DNA of 57,743 bases from Alphaproteobacteria bacterium (GTDB taxonomy: Bacteria > Pseudomonadota > Alphaproteobacteria > Micropepsales > Micropepsaceae): positions 1 to 57,743 of the forward strand of contig CANJBZ010000028.1 of the NCBI GenBank assembly GCA_947473475.1, in the 5' to 3' direction. Below are positions 33,534-42,683 of this stretch, in pieces. Under the pieces are notes generated by a model. The model was not told the DNA's origin, did no database searches, and saw only the letters and a list, made by a program, of their open reading frames with translations. The position numbers and the translations under genes were made by a program. How positions within the stretch are numbered: position 1 is the stretch's first letter; every line of letters starts with the position of its first letter.

Positions 33534-35132
33534 TTATGCAGGGGCTCCGGCGCCGTAGAGCTTGTAGCAGATGGAGTCGGAGAGGGCTTCGAAGGAAGCG
33601 TCCACGATGTTGGCGGATACGCCGACTGTCGACCAGCGGTGACCGTGGGCATCAACGCTTTCGATCATCACGCGGGTGACGGCCTCGGTGCCGCCCGTGA
33701 GGATACGCACCTTGTAATCGACCAGCCGTAGGTCCTGCAGATAGGACGAATAGCGGCCCAAATCTTTCCGCAAGGCGGAGTCCAGCGCGTTCACCGGGCC
33801 ATTGCCGGTGCCGACATTGTGGAAGCTTTCTCCGGCGACATTCACTTTCACGGTGGCTTCGGAAATCGTGACCAATTCGCCCATCGCGTTGTGGCGGCGT
33901 TCGACCATAACGCGGAAGGATTCGACGTCGAAATAGGTTGGGACTTGGCCGAGCGCGCGGCGCGCCAGAAGTTCGAACGAGGCTTCCGCGCCGTCATAGG
34001 CATAGCCCAAAAATTCGCGGCTCTTCACATCTTCCAGCAGGCGCGTGATGCGTCTGTCGTCGGCGGCGACTTCGATGCCGATGAGCGCCAAGCGCGCCAT
34101 GATATTGGAGCGGCCCGCCTGATCGGAGACGAGGATGTGCCGCTGATTCCCAATGGCCTCGGGCGCAACGTGCTCGTAAGTGCGTGGGTTTTTCTGCACC
34201 GCTGATACATGCAAGCCGCCTTTGTGTGCGAAGGCGGACGGGCCGACATAGGCGGCGTGACGGCTGGGCGCACGGTTGAGAATTTCGTCCAGTAGGCGCG
34301 AAGTCGGGGTGAGCCGCGTCAGCTGTTCGGGCGAGACGCCGGTTTCATACGCGGAGGCGTAAGCATCCTTCAGCATCAGTGTACTGAGGATCGAGCAGAG
34401 GTTGGCGTTGCCGCAGCGCTCGCCGAGGCCGTTCAGCGTGCCCTGGATTTGCCGCGCCCCACCGCGCAAGGCCGCGAGGCTGACGGCGACTGCTTGCTCG
34501 GTGTCGTTGTGGGCGTGGATGCCGAGATTCGCGTTCGGGAGGCGAACCTTCACTTCCGAAACGATGCGGTAGACTTCTTCGGGAAGCGTGCCGCCATTGG
34601 TGTCGCACAGGACCAGCCAATCCGCGCCGGCGTCTTCCGCCGCTTTGAGCGCGGCGACGGCGTATTCGGGATTGGCTTTGTAGCCGTCGAAAAAATGTTC
34701 GGCGTCGAACAGGGGCTCGCGGCCTCGCGCCACGATATGAGCAATGGATTCGGAGATGTTGTCGAGGTTTTCGCTACGGGGGATTTCCAGGGCGACGTCG
34801 ACTTGGAAGTCCCAGCTTTTACCGACGATGCAGAGCGCGGCGGCTTTGGTGGAGAGAAGCGCGGCGAGACCGGGATCGTTGCCGGCGGAACGGCCGGAAC
34901 GTTTGGTCATGCCGAAGGCGGTGAAGCGCGCGTGTGTGAGGTGCGGCGCGTCGTCGAAGAAGGCCGTGTCGGTGGGGTTGGCGCCGGGCCAGCCACCTTC
35001 GACGTAATCGATGCCCAGGGAGTCGAGCGCGAGCGCGATAGTGCGCTTGTCTTCGACGGAGAAGTCGACGCCCTGCGTCTGCGCGCCGTCGCGCAAGGTG
35101 GTGTCGTAAAGGTAGACGCGGTCGCGGGTCAT
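33534..35132 (-). CDS. cimA: Citramalate synthase
   Basis: This enzyme condenses pyruvate and acetyl-CoA to (R)-citramalate, the first step of the threonine-independent isoleucine route. The 532-residue chain has VYLYDTTLRDGAQTQGVDF with the metal-binding Asp of HMGL-like enzymes, NLGIHAHNDTEQAVA with the metal-binding HxH, and GTLNGLGERCGNANL. A C-terminal LeuA-type allosteric domain spans about 390-525 (VNVAGESFHNVGTGNGPVNA). The length and the TTLRDGAQTQG wording favour CimA over isopropylmalate synthase. Confidence 0.92.
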   Translation of the reverse strand: MTRDRVYLYDTTLRDGAQTQGVDFSVEDKRTIALALDSLGIDYVEGGWPGANPTDTAFFDDAPHLTHARFTAFGMTKRSGRSAGNDPGLAALLSTKAAALCIVGKSWDFQVDVALEIPRSENLDNISESIAHIVARGREPLFDAEHFFDGYKANPEYAVAALKAAEDAGADWLVLCDTNGGTLPEEVYRIVSEVKVRLPNANLGIHAHNDTEQAVAVSLAALRGGARQIQGTLNGLGERCGNANLCSILSTLMLKDAYASAYETGVSPEQLTRLTPTSRLLDEILNRAPSRHAAYVGPSAFAHKGGLHVSAVQKNPRTYEHVAPEAIGNQRHILVSDQAGRSNIMARLALIGIEVAADDRRITRLLEDVKSREFLGYAYDGAEASFELLARRALGQVPTYFDVESFRVMVERRHNAMGELVTISEATVKVNVAGESFHNVGTGNGPVNALDSALRKDLGRYSSYLQDLRLVDYKVRILTGGTEAVTRVMIESVDAHGHRWSTVGVSANIVDASFEALSDSICYKLYGAGAPA

Positions 35133-35196
35133 GAATCATGCTCCATGGCCGGACGCATTAGCGCGAGACTTGTGATGTGCTGTGCCGTTTGCACGG

Positions 35197-35234
35197 TGGG
35201 TCCCGGATCGGCGCTGCGCGCCGTCCGGGATGAC
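35197..35234. repeat. REP-like palindrome, family 1, short copy
   Basis: GGGTCCCGGATCGGCGC and GCGCCGTCCGGGATGAC-type arms form an imperfect inverted repeat; the same core is found at 38530-38570 and 42180-42218. It lies between cysS and cimA. This copy lacks the extra left hairpin of the other two. Confidence 0.8.
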
Positions 35235-35259
35235 ATCGCATTTAAAATAAAGCGCGGGG

Positions 35260-36570
35260 TCATCGTTTTACCTCCCAGGTGGTACCGGTGGGAGAGTCTT
35301 TGAGGACGATGCCTTTGGCCAGCAGTTCGTCGCGGATGCGGTCGCTCTCTTTGAAGTTCTTGGCTTTGCGGGCTTCCGCGCGGGCAGTGATGGCGCGGGA
35401 GATTTTTTCGGCATCGACAGGCGGTTTGGCGGTGATCTTTTCCTGCTCAACGGAGAAGCCGAGAAGAATGAGCCCGCCAACAATGGCTTCCGGTGTTTCC
35501 TTGTGCAGTTCCGCGAAAGCCTGGGGCGTGTTGAGATCGTCCGAGAGCGCCGCAAGAAAACCTTCAGGAATACGCGCGGCATAGCCGGACGCAGAGGCCT
35601 GGTACCAACGCTCCAAAATGGTCCAGCTTTCTTTCAGGCCGTTCAGCGTCCAGTCGAGCGGTTGACGATAATGCGTACGCAGCATGTTGAAGCGCAGCAC
35701 ATCGCCCGGCCAGTCGTTCAGCAGGTCGCGGATGGTGAAGAAATTGCCGAGACTCTTCGACATTTTCTCGCCTTCGACTTGCAGGAAGCCGTTGTGCATC
35801 CAGACCTTCGCGAGAGGAAGGCCGTGGTGTGCGCATTCGCTTTGGGCGATTTCGTTTTCGTGGTGGGGGAAGACGAGATCGATGCCGCCGCCGTGGATAT
35901 CGAAGGATTCTCCGAGCAACGCCTCACTCATGGCGGAGCATTCGATGTGCCAGCCGGGACGGCCGCGGCCCCAGGGGGAATCCCAGCCGGGAATCTCGGG
36001 CGATGACGGCTTCCATAGGACGAAGTCCATGGGGTTCTTTTTGTACGGGGCGACTTCGACACGGGCGCCGGCCATCATTTCATCGAGGCTGCGGCGCGCC
36101 AGCTTACCGTAATCGGCTTTGGACGACACGTCGAACAGTACGTGGCCTTCGGCGGCGTAAGCGTGGCCTGCCGCGATCAGGCGCTCGTTGATAGCGATCA
36201 TCTGCGCGACATAGTCGGTGGCGCGCGGTTCATGTGTCGGCGGCAGCACGCCGAGCGCAGCGATGTCGTCGTGGAATTGGCGCGCGGTTTTTTCGGTCAG
36301 CTCGCGGATGGAAATGCTTTCGGCGGCGGCACGCGCGTTGATCTTGTCGTCCACGTCCGTGATGTTGCGGACGTAAGTCACGTGCTGCTCGCCATAGATG
36401 TGGCGCAGCAGGCGGAACAGCACGTCAAAGACGATGACGGGACGCGCGTTGCCGATATGGGCAAAGTCGTAGACCGTCGGACCGCACACATACATGCGGA
36501 CGTTGTTCGGGTCCAAGGGAGCAAAGTCTTCCTTGGTGCGGGTCAGCGTGTTGTAGAGGCGGAGCGTCAT
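35260..36570 (-). CDS. cysS: Cysteine--tRNA ligase
   Basis: This class I synthetase charges tRNA-Cys. The 436-residue protein starts [16 protein letters not shown] and shows [20 protein letters not shown] (zinc Cys plus HIGH), the second zinc ligands in [13 protein letters not shown] and the nearby [14 protein letters not shown], and [13 protein letters not shown] (KMSKS). The C-terminal helical domain is a little short. ATG 36570 is preferred on family alignment and GAAGAA before it; an ATG four codons earlier (36582) is the alternative. Confidence 0.96.
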   Translation of the reverse strand: MTLRLYNTLTRTKEDFAPLDPNNVRMYVCGPTVYDFAHIGNARPVIVFDVLFRLLRHIYGEQHVTYVRNITDVDDKINARAAAESISIRELTEKTARQFHDDIAALGVLPPTHEPRATDYVAQMIAINERLIAAGHAYAAEGHVLFDVSSKADYGKLARRSLDEMMAGARVEVAPYKKNPMDFVLWKPSSPEIPGWDSPWGRGRPGWHIECSAMSEALLGESFDIHGGGIDLVFPHHENEIAQSECAHHGLPLAKVWMHNGFLQVEGEKMSKSLGNFFTIRDLLNDWPGDVLRFNMLRTHYRQPLDWTLNGLKESWTILERWYQASASGYAARIPEGFLAALSDDLNTPQAFAELHKETPEAIVGGLILLGFSVEQEKITAKPPVDAEKISRAITARAEARKAKNFKESDRIRDELLAKGIVLKDSPTGTTWEVKR

Positions 36571-36582
36571 GGCGTTCTTCAT

Positions 36583-36794
36583 ACCATTCGTGGCGGCGGA
36601 TTCATCCCCCCTCCGCCGCGCCCCCTTCGTCGCGCTACGCGCGCCACTTCCCCCGTAACAACGGGGGAAGAAAATGGGGCGGATATTGAGAGGCGGTCAC
36701 CCCCTCCATCCGCCTTCGCCCGAGGGCTTCGGCGGGACGCGCCGCTTCGCGGTCCCCCTTCCCCCGCTTCGCTGCGCTGCGCAGGGGAGGAAAA
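36583..36794. repeat. GC-rich intergenic palindromes between nadE and cysS
   Basis: The gap holds a perfect 10-bp hairpin CTTCCCCCGT/ACGGGGGAAG (36647-36670, loop AACA), and further CCCCC/GGGG-rich and GCGCGCGC-type stretches up to a GCAGGGGAGGAAAATC end near 36790. These are the same style as palindromes at 42.6 and 44.9 kb. No gene is seen. Confidence 0.6.
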
Positions 36795-38456
36795 TCAGCG
36801 GGCGTCGCGGAAGGCGTTGGTGATGGGGTAGCGGCGGTCGCGGCCGAAGTTGCGGGCGGAGAGTTTCACGCCAGGAGCGGCTTGGCGGCGTTTGTATTCG
36901 GCGACATAGAGCAGTTGCTCGACGCGCTTGACCGTGGCCGGGTCATAGCCTTTGGCGACCACCTCTTCGAAGGCCATTTCGCCTTCGACCAGGCATTCGA
37001 GAATGCCGTCGAGTACCTCATAGGGTGGCAGCGAATCCTGGTCGGTCTGATTGGCGCGCAGTTCGGCGGTCGGCGGTTTATCGATGACGCGCTCGGGCAT
37101 GACGCGGCCTGTGGGGCCCAGCGCATTTTTCGGCAGCACCTGATTGCGCCAACGGGACAGCTCGAAGACCTTGGTCTTGTAGAGGTCCTTCAGCACATTA
37201 TAGCCGCCGGCCATATCGCCGTAGAGGGTCGCGTAACCGACGCTCATTTCGGATTTGTTGCCGGTGGTCAGGACCATGGGTCCGAACTTGTTCGAGATCG
37301 CCATGAGGATCACGCCTCGAATGCGTGATTGGATGTTTTCTTCAGTGATGTCGGGCGCGCGTCCGGCGAAGACGTTCCCGAGGATTTCGCCAAACGCATT
37401 CACCGGCGCTTCGATGGGAACACTGTCGAGCTGAACGCCGAGCAGCTTTGCGACGGCTTCGGCGTCTTCGAGGCTGTCTTGCGACGTGTAACGAGAGGGC
37501 ATCATCACACAGCGCACGCGGTCTTTCCCGAGAGCATCGACCGCGACAGCGGCGGTGAGCGCGGAATCGATACCACCCGAAAGACCGAGTACCACGCCGG
37601 GAAAGCGGTTCTTGTTGACGTAGTCTTTCAGGCCCAAGACCATCGCAGAGTAAAGCGCGGCGTTGAGATCTTCGGTCTCAGCGAGCGGGCCTTCGGCGCA
37701 AACCCAACCGGCGGCTTCGCGCCGCCAGCGTGTGATCGCGACGGATTCTTCCCAGCTCGGCAGTTGCGCGGCCAAACGGCAGTCGGCGTTGAGGACGAAG
37801 GATGCGCCGTCGAAGACCAGTTCGTCCTGGCCGCCGATTTGGTTCAGATAGACCAGCGGCAAGCCGGATTCGACGACGCGCGCTACTGTCACATTGAGAC
37901 GGTGATCGCGTTTGAGGGCATCGAAGGGCGAGCCGTTGGGCACGAGCAGAATCTCGGCGCCGGTTTCGCTAAGACATTCGACGGGATCCGGCCCCCAGAT
38001 GTCTTCGCAAATCGGAACACCGACACGCACGCCGCGAATAGCGAACGGCCCCGGCATCGGGCCGGAGCGGAAGACGCGCTTTTCATCGAAGACACCGTAA
38101 TTGGGAAGATCGGCTTTAAAATTGGTCGCCTGCACCACGCCTGCGTCCAGAAGGGCCACCGCGTTGTACAGCCCGCCATCTTTGACCCAGGGTGTACCGA
38201 TCAGAACGGCGGGGCCGCCATCGGCCGTATCCTTGGCGAAGGCTTCGACGGCGGCCATTGCGTCTAGCTGGAAGGCGGGCTTCAGCACCAGATCTTCTGG
38301 CGGATAGCCGATGATGTAGAGCTCGCTGAAGAGGATGATGTCCGCGCCGGAAGCGGCGGCTTCCGCGCGGGCATTGCGGGCGCGCGCGAGGTTGCCGGGG
38401 ATGTCGCCCATGATAGGATTGAGCTGGGCGAGTGCGATGGTGAGCGTGTCGGTCAT
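36795..38456 (-). CDS. nadE: NAD+ synthase, glutamine-hydrolysing
   Basis: This is the last step of NAD synthesis: amidation of nicotinate adenine dinucleotide using glutamine. In the 553-residue protein, the N-terminal nitrilase-type glutaminase shows FSELYIIGYPPEDLVLK (Glu), a Lys in DEKRVFRSG and RVGVPICEDIWGPD (Cys). The synthetase domain follows with VLGLSGGIDSALTAAVAVD (PP-loop) and TTGNKSEMSVGYATLYGDM. ATG 38456 (MTDTLTIALAQLNP) fits the family; a longer in-frame extension lies in a repeat element. Confidence 0.96.
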   Translation of the reverse strand: MTDTLTIALAQLNPIMGDIPGNLARARNARAEAAASGADIILFSELYIIGYPPEDLVLKPAFQLDAMAAVEAFAKDTADGGPAVLIGTPWVKDGGLYNAVALLDAGVVQATNFKADLPNYGVFDEKRVFRSGPMPGPFAIRGVRVGVPICEDIWGPDPVECLSETGAEILLVPNGSPFDALKRDHRLNVTVARVVESGLPLVYLNQIGGQDELVFDGASFVLNADCRLAAQLPSWEESVAITRWRREAAGWVCAEGPLAETEDLNAALYSAMVLGLKDYVNKNRFPGVVLGLSGGIDSALTAAVAVDALGKDRVRCVMMPSRYTSQDSLEDAEAVAKLLGVQLDSVPIEAPVNAFGEILGNVFAGRAPDITEENIQSRIRGVILMAISNKFGPMVLTTGNKSEMSVGYATLYGDMAGGYNVLKDLYKTKVFELSRWRNQVLPKNALGPTGRVMPERVIDKPPTAELRANQTDQDSLPPYEVLDGILECLVEGEMAFEEVVAKGYDPATVKRVEQLLYVAEYKRRQAAPGVKLSARNFGRDRRYPITNAFRDAR

Positions 38457-38468
38457 GACGTCCAAAAT

Positions 38469-38570
38469 GTCATCCCGACCAAGTGCTGCGCAAGCAGCGC
38501 AGAACGGGGACCTACGGAGCAAGTATCAGGGTGGGTCCCGGATCGGCGCTAATGCGCCGTCCGGGATGAC
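38469..38570. repeat. REP-like composite palindrome, family 1, full copy
   Basis: The element has two parts: GTCATCCCG...GCTGCGCAAGCAGCGCAG...CGGGGACC at left, and GGTCCCGGATCGGCGC-AATGCGCC-GTCCGGGATGAC at right. Both ends read GTCATCCCG-like when viewed outward. The same arrangement recurs at 42115-42218. It lies between the oxidoreductase gene and nadE. Confidence 0.8.
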
Positions 38571-38585
38571 AACCCGTCTATAGAA

Positions 38586-39554
38586 TTAGGCTCTGCGGCG
38601 GAGGCGGGGTTTTTCCTGCACCAGGATTTCGGCGGCGGGGACCAGGGCCTCTTCGATCAGGAGCGCGGATTCAAGAGCGCGGCGCGCTTCTTCCGGACGG
38701 ACCAGCGTGGATGCTCCGGCGCGGGCGGCGGTCGCGAAGGCCGACACCGATTCCCACAACGGATCGCCCAAATCCAGGCTGTGCAGCTTGCGATTGGTGG
38801 TGTTGGTTACGGTGCGGGTCAGGAAGTCGATGTTGATCTCACCGTCGGGATAAACCACGCGCATCGAGCGGCGGCGCACATCCGCGGCGCGGTCCGCGAC
38901 CAGTTCAACTTCGGTGCCGTTGGCAAAGGTCATGTTGGCTTTAACGCTGTCTGGCAGACCGCCATGGACGACGCGCCCTTCGGCACGCACGCCGGCAAGC
39001 GCGCCCGGCACAAGCTGATGCACCAGATCGAGATCGTGAATCATAAGGTCGAGCACAACGCTGACGTCGGTGCCACGGCCCGTCCACGGACCTTCACGGA
39101 CGCATTCCACGGACAGCGGCGCATCGTCATAATCCAGAAGGCCGCTTTTGGCGAAGACGAAGCGTTCTTGATGCCCGACGGTGAGCACCAGCCCACGCTT
39201 GGCGGCGAGAGCGATCAGCTCCTTTGCCTCATCGAGATCGGTTGCGATGGGCTTTTCCACCAGCACATGGGCGCCTGCGTTCAGAAATGCGCGGACGATT
39301 GCGGCGTGTGTGCTGGCTGGGGAGCAGATGCTGACCACATCAACCTTACCGAGTAGCTCGCGCCAGTCGGACACGGCAGGAACTTGCAGCTGACTTTCAA
39401 CGTAATGGCGCGCATCGGAACTGGGGTCGGCTACCGCGCTCAGCTTGACGCCGGGCATCCGAAGATATTTCGAGGCGTGATGGCGGCCGAATACGCCGCC
39501 ACCGATAACGGCGGCCCTGAGAAGGCGCTGGGACGTAAGCGGCTGAATGGTCAA
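38586..39554 (-). CDS. Gfo/Idh/MocA family oxidoreductase
   Basis: The 322-residue NAD(P)-dependent dehydrogenase starts with LRAAVIGGGVFGRHHASKYL (Rossmann GxGxxG-type loop), has DVVSICSPASTHAAIVRAFL and HVLVEKPIATDLDEAKEL with the EKP lysine, and a catalytic region LDLMIHDLDLVHQLV. It probably acts on a sugar or polyol derivative. The start is TTG 39554, with AGGA upstream. Confidence 0.9.
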   Translation of the reverse strand: MTIQPLTSQRLLRAAVIGGGVFGRHHASKYLRMPGVKLSAVADPSSDARHYVESQLQVPAVSDWRELLGKVDVVSICSPASTHAAIVRAFLNAGAHVLVEKPIATDLDEAKELIALAAKRGLVLTVGHQERFVFAKSGLLDYDDAPLSVECVREGPWTGRGTDVSVVLDLMIHDLDLVHQLVPGALAGVRAEGRVVHGGLPDSVKANMTFANGTEVELVADRAADVRRRSMRVVYPDGEINIDFLTRTVTNTTNRKLHSLDLGDPLWESVSAFATAARAGASTLVRPEEARRALESALLIEEALVPAAEILVQEKPRLRRRA

Positions 39555-39859
39555 AATGCCAAATCCTGTTGCGACTGCGAATTCACCAAGATTTCAATGC
39601 GCGATAAGGCACTTAAGCACCACTCATAAGATGTTTCGCTTTGTTACGCTATTTCGTGATGTGGGTAAGTCGTTGGTGCGATTGGTGAATTTATCGGGAG
39701 AGGCTGGTTAACCGGGGAAAATGAGTCAATCGGCCGCAGGGTGGTGCGGAAGCGCGCTCATCGCGCGGGCTTGTGGTGCCCGGAGAGGCCCCCCACCCGA
39801 AATTGCTCGCGGGCGAGCAATTTCGGCCTCCCCGCAAGGGGGAGGCGATCGGTGGACCG
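39555..39859. other. Intergenic region, 305 bp, containing a family 2 palindrome
   Basis: No gene is seen. The part near the oxidoreductase (39600-39700) is AT-richer and probably carries its promoter; no exact -10 is claimed. From 39789 to 39850 lies a family 2 repeat, described separately. Confidence 0.4.
39789..39850. repeat. Double-hairpin palindrome, family 2, copy 1
   Basis: A stem CGAAATTGCTCGC/GCGAGCAATTTCG (39798-39825) is followed by GCCTCCCC/GGGGGAGGC (39826-39846), inside outer CCCCCCACC and GAGGCGATCG. The second copy at 44062-44127 keeps the AAATTGC base of the stem but has a different, still paired, apex. It lies just after the DAHP synthase stop and may act as its terminator. 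Confidence 0.75.
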
Positions 39860-41242
39860 TTAGGCTTGGGCGGTTTTGGCGGGGCGGAAGAGCTTTTTTT
39901 CTTCGCGCAGATTCTCGGCGACCAGGAACGCCAAGTCCAAGGCTTGGCTGGCGTTGAGCCGGGGATCGCAGTGCGTGTCGTACTGCCGGGCCAGATCGGT
40001 TTCCGAAATGTCCTGGGGGCCCCCCAAACATTCGGTCACGTCCTTGCCGGTCAGCTCCAGATGGATGCCGCCCGCATGGGTGCCTTCGGCGCGGTGGATT
40101 TCGAAGAAGGTGCGGGTCTCTTTCAGCACACGGTCGAAGGGGCGCGTCTTGTAGCCGGTCGATGCTTTGATGGTGTTGCCATGCATAGGATCGCAGGACC
40201 ACACCACTTTCTTGCCTTCGCGGGTAACCGCACGCAGGAGCTTGGGGAACTTCTCGGCGACCTTGTCGGAGCCGAAGCGGCAGATCAGCGTCAGCCGCCC
40301 CGCCTTGTTCTCGGGATTGAGGGCGTCGATGAGGCGGAGGAGATCGTCTTCCGCGATCGACGGGCCGCATTTCAGGCCGAGCGGGTTCTTGATGCCGCGG
40401 CAGAACTCGATGTGGGCGCCGTCCGCTTGACGCGTGCGGTCGCCGATCCACAGAAGGTGTGCGGACGTGCAGTACCAATCGCCGCTGGTGGAATCGACGC
40501 GGGTCAGGGCCTGCTCGTAGCCGAGGAACAGCGCTTCGTGGCTGGTGTAGAAGTCCGTCGAGCGCAGCTGTGGCACCAATTCGGGTGTGATCCCGCAGGC
40601 TTCCATGAAGGCGAGGGCCTCGCCGATGCGCGCGGACATGGCGCGGTATTTCTCACTGGCGGGTGAGCCCGCGATGAAATCGAGCGTCCAGCGGTGGACG
40701 TTGTGCAGGTCGGCGTAACCACCCGTCGCAAAGGCGCGGATCAGGTTCAGCGTCGCTGCGGATTGGCCGTAGGCTTGTAAGAGCCGGTCGGGGTCGGGCA
40801 CGCGGCCTTGGGCGTTAAATTCGAGACTGTTGACGTTGTCGCCGCGGTAAGACGGCAGCGTGACGCCGTTCAAAGTTTCTGTGTCTTCCGAGCGGGGCTT
40901 GGCAAATTGGCCGGCGATGCGGCCGACCTTCACGACTGGGAGGGAGCCGGCAAAGGTCAGCACAACCGCCATCTGCAGCAGCACGCGAAAGGTGTCGCGG
41001 ATGTTATCCGGGTGGAATTCGGCGAAGCTTTCGGCGCAGTCGCCGCCCTGAAGCAGGAACGCCTTGCCTTCGGCCACGGCGCCAAGGGCTGCCGTCAGGT
41101 TCCGCGCTTCGCCAGCAAACACCAGCGGCGGATAGGATTTCAGCCGCGTCTCAACGGCGGTCAGAGCCGCCGCGTCGGGGTATTGCGGCACCTGCTTGAT
41201 GGGCTTGTCCCGCCACGTGCTGGGGGTCCAAACTTGCGCCAC
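39860..41242 (-). CDS. Class II 3-deoxy-7-phosphoheptulonate synthase
   Basis: This enzyme joins phosphoenolpyruvate and erythrose 4-phosphate, the first step of the shikimate route to aromatic amino acids. The 460-residue chain has the class II (plant/actinobacterial type) blocks: [34 protein letters not shown] with a metal Cys, [29 protein letters not shown], and [22 protein letters not shown] precedes the start by a few bases. It looks stand-alone, without a chorismate mutase fusion. Confidence 0.96.
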   Translation of the reverse strand: MAQVWTPSTWRDKPIKQVPQYPDAAALTAVETRLKSYPPLVFAGEARNLTAALGAVAEGKAFLLQGGDCAESFAEFHPDNIRDTFRVLLQMAVVLTFAGSLPVVKVGRIAGQFAKPRSEDTETLNGVTLPSYRGDNVNSLEFNAQGRVPDPDRLLQAYGQSAATLNLIRAFATGGYADLHNVHRWTLDFIAGSPASEKYRAMSARIGEALAFMEACGITPELVPQLRSTDFYTSHEALFLGYEQALTRVDSTSGDWYCTSAHLLWIGDRTRQADGAHIEFCRGIKNPLGLKCGPSIAEDDLLRLIDALNPENKAGRLTLICRFGSDKVAEKFPKLLRAVTREGKKVVWSCDPMHGNTIKASTGYKTRPFDRVLKETRTFFEIHRAEGTHAGGIHLELTGKDVTECLGGPQDISETDLARQYDTHCDPRLNASQALDLAFLVAENLREEKKLFRPAKTAQA

Positions 41243-41358
41243 TTAGGCCTCCTTTGTTCAGGGGGGTGGATATAGGCGAAGCGGTTCCCCCGCGCCAGAG
41301 GGGCGTAGTCATGTTGCAGGATCAGTGGGTTGCGCCGATTTGCTCATAACTCACCGCC

Positions 41359-41388
41359 TGTGGATGGAAATTATCCCCATTATTCACA
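41359..41388. promoter_or_regulatory. Cluster of DnaA-box-like sites
   Basis: TTATTCACA at 41380-41388 is a perfect TTATNCACA box. TTATCCCCA at 41371-41379 differs at one base from TTATCCACA, and TGTGGATGG at 41359-41367 is an inverted, two-mismatch copy. The three lie within 30 bp, partly inside the end of the hydrolase gene. No AT-rich unwinding region or dnaA/hemE genes are near, so an origin is unlikely. DnaA binding as a regulator or titration site is possible. Confidence 0.35.
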
Positions 41389-42093
41389 GGCGATCTGTGG
41401 TTGCCGCGTGAGGGTTTTGGACACGAACGCGGCGAAGACGTCCATCATTTCGGCGAGGACATCGGCGTCTTTACGACCCGTCCTTACCGGGACATGGAAA
41501 GAATGGTCGGCATCGGAGAACAGCTTCAGTGTCGCCCGTTTGGCGAGGGAGGCCACCAGCGGTTCGAGTTCGGTTAAATCTGCGAGGGCATCGCGCGTCC
41601 CCTGCAGGAACAGCATGGGGATGCGGATTTCCGATAGGTGCGCACCACGCTCGCGGGACGGTTTACCGGCAGCGTGGAGCGGAAAGCCGAGGAAAATTAG
41701 GGCCCGCACACCTGGCAGCGGCTCGGCGGCTTGCGCCTGAGAGGTCATGCGGCCTTCGAAGGATTTGCCGCCGGCGAGCAGCGGCAGCTCGGGGAGGAGT
41801 CGCGCGGCTTCTTTCACCGCGGCGCGGACGGTGGCTTGCGCAAGCTTCGGCGGATCTGGGCGTTTCGACTTCGCCTCCATGTAGGGGAATTGATAGCGCA
41901 GCGTAGCGATGTTGCGGGCGTATAGCTCGGCCGCGACGTTGACGAGGAAGGAATGCGTCATCCCTGCCCCTGCCCCGTGCGCCAGTACGTAGCAGGCGGT
42001 GGCTTTCGGCGGGACAAGCAGGAGGCCGGAGACGCTGGTGCTCTCGCCGGCGGCGATGGTGATGGGCTTGGGTGTAAGGGTGAGGTTGGGCAT
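41380..42093 (-). CDS. Alpha/beta hydrolase, KANL3/Tex30 type
   Basis: The 237-residue hydrolase has ACYVLAHGAGAGMTHSFL (oxyanion side), LLAGGKSFEGRMTSQ with the nucleophile Ser in GKSFEGR, MLFLQGTRDALAD for the acidic residue and LFSDADHSFHVPVRTGR for the catalytic His. These wordings match the KANL3/Tex30 branch. The second glycine of the usual GKSxGGR is Glu here. The substrate is unknown. Confidence 0.88.
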   Translation of the reverse strand: MPNLTLTPKPITIAAGESTSVSGLLLVPPKATACYVLAHGAGAGMTHSFLVNVAAELYARNIATLRYQFPYMEAKSKRPDPPKLAQATVRAAVKEAARLLPELPLLAGGKSFEGRMTSQAQAAEPLPGVRALIFLGFPLHAAGKPSRERGAHLSEIRIPMLFLQGTRDALADLTELEPLVASLAKRATLKLFSDADHSFHVPVRTGRKDADVLAEMMDVFAAFVSKTLTRQPQIACE

Positions 42094-42114
42094 GGGTGGA
42101 TTTTAAACGCAGCT

Positions 42115-42218
42115 GTCATCCCGGCCAAACGCTGCGCAAGCAGGGTGCAGAGCCGGGACCCACCGAGCAAACGGCTGGGTAGGTCCCGGATCGGCGCTGG
42201 CGCGCCGTCCGGGATGAC
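42115..42218. repeat. REP-like composite palindrome, family 1, full copy
   Basis: This copy has the same layout as 38469-38570: outward-facing GTCATCCCG ends, a left stem around GCTGCGCAAGCAG, and a right stem GGTCCCGGATCGGCGC/GCGCCGTCCGGGATGAC. It lies between two divergent genes (hydrolase and DUF2277). Confidence 0.8.
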
Positions 42219-42296
42219 AACCGGTTGGATGGTTGATTTGAGTCCGCTACGCCATGATCTGACAACCACACAGCGATCAATGCAGGAGCTTCCACC

Positions 42297-42563
42297 ATGT
42301 GCCGGAATATTCGGACGTTGTTCAATTTTGAGCCGTCGGCGACGGAAGAGGAAATTCGAGCGTCGGCGGTGCAGTTCGTTCGCAAGCTGAGCGGGTTTAC
42401 GGCGCCGTCGAAGGCGAATGAAGCGGCGTTCAACCGGGCTGTGGAAGAGGTGAGCGATGCGGCGCGGCGGTTGATCGCGTCGTTGGAGACAAACAGCGCG
42501 CTGCGGGATCGCGATGTGGAAGCGGCGAAGGCGCGTGAGCGCGCGAAGGTGCGGTATGGGTGA
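42297..42563 (+). CDS. DUF2277 family protein
   Basis: The 88-residue protein starts MCRNIRTLFNFEPSATEEEI and includes RASAVQFVRKLSGFTAPSKA, the recognisable DUF2277 pattern (CRNIxxLxNFxPPAT...QFVRKxSGxxxPS). It is all-helical and cytoplasmic. The function is unknown. GGAGCTT lies a few bases before the ATG. Confidence 0.92.
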   Translation: MCRNIRTLFNFEPSATEEEIRASAVQFVRKLSGFTAPSKANEAAFNRAVEEVSDAARRLIASLETNSALRDRDVEAAKARERAKVRYG

Positions 42564-42615
42564 GGCTGTATTGGAATTGGTTTTAGCCGCGCTTGAGACC
42601 GCCCCCTCACCCTGA

Positions 42616-42639
42616 CCCTCTCCCCCTCGAGGGAGAGGG
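42616..42639. terminator. Palindrome between convergent DUF2277 and gor
   Basis: CCCTCTCCC and GGGAGAGGG form a perfect 9-bp stem with a six-base loop, followed by AATTTCGG. An 11-bp relative occurs at 44934-44958 in the same CACCCTGNCCCTCTCC setting. It could terminate both genes, but the same motif recurs, so it may be a repeat. Confidence 0.6.
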
Positions 42640-42683
42640 AATTTCGGATAAAACTATGGCCGCTTCGCTCCGCGGGGAGGAAA

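Noticed and set aside
41330-41400. Replication origin
   Set aside because: DnaA-like boxes are present, but there is no AT-rich unwinding stretch, no origin-linked genes, and only about 30 bp of cluster.
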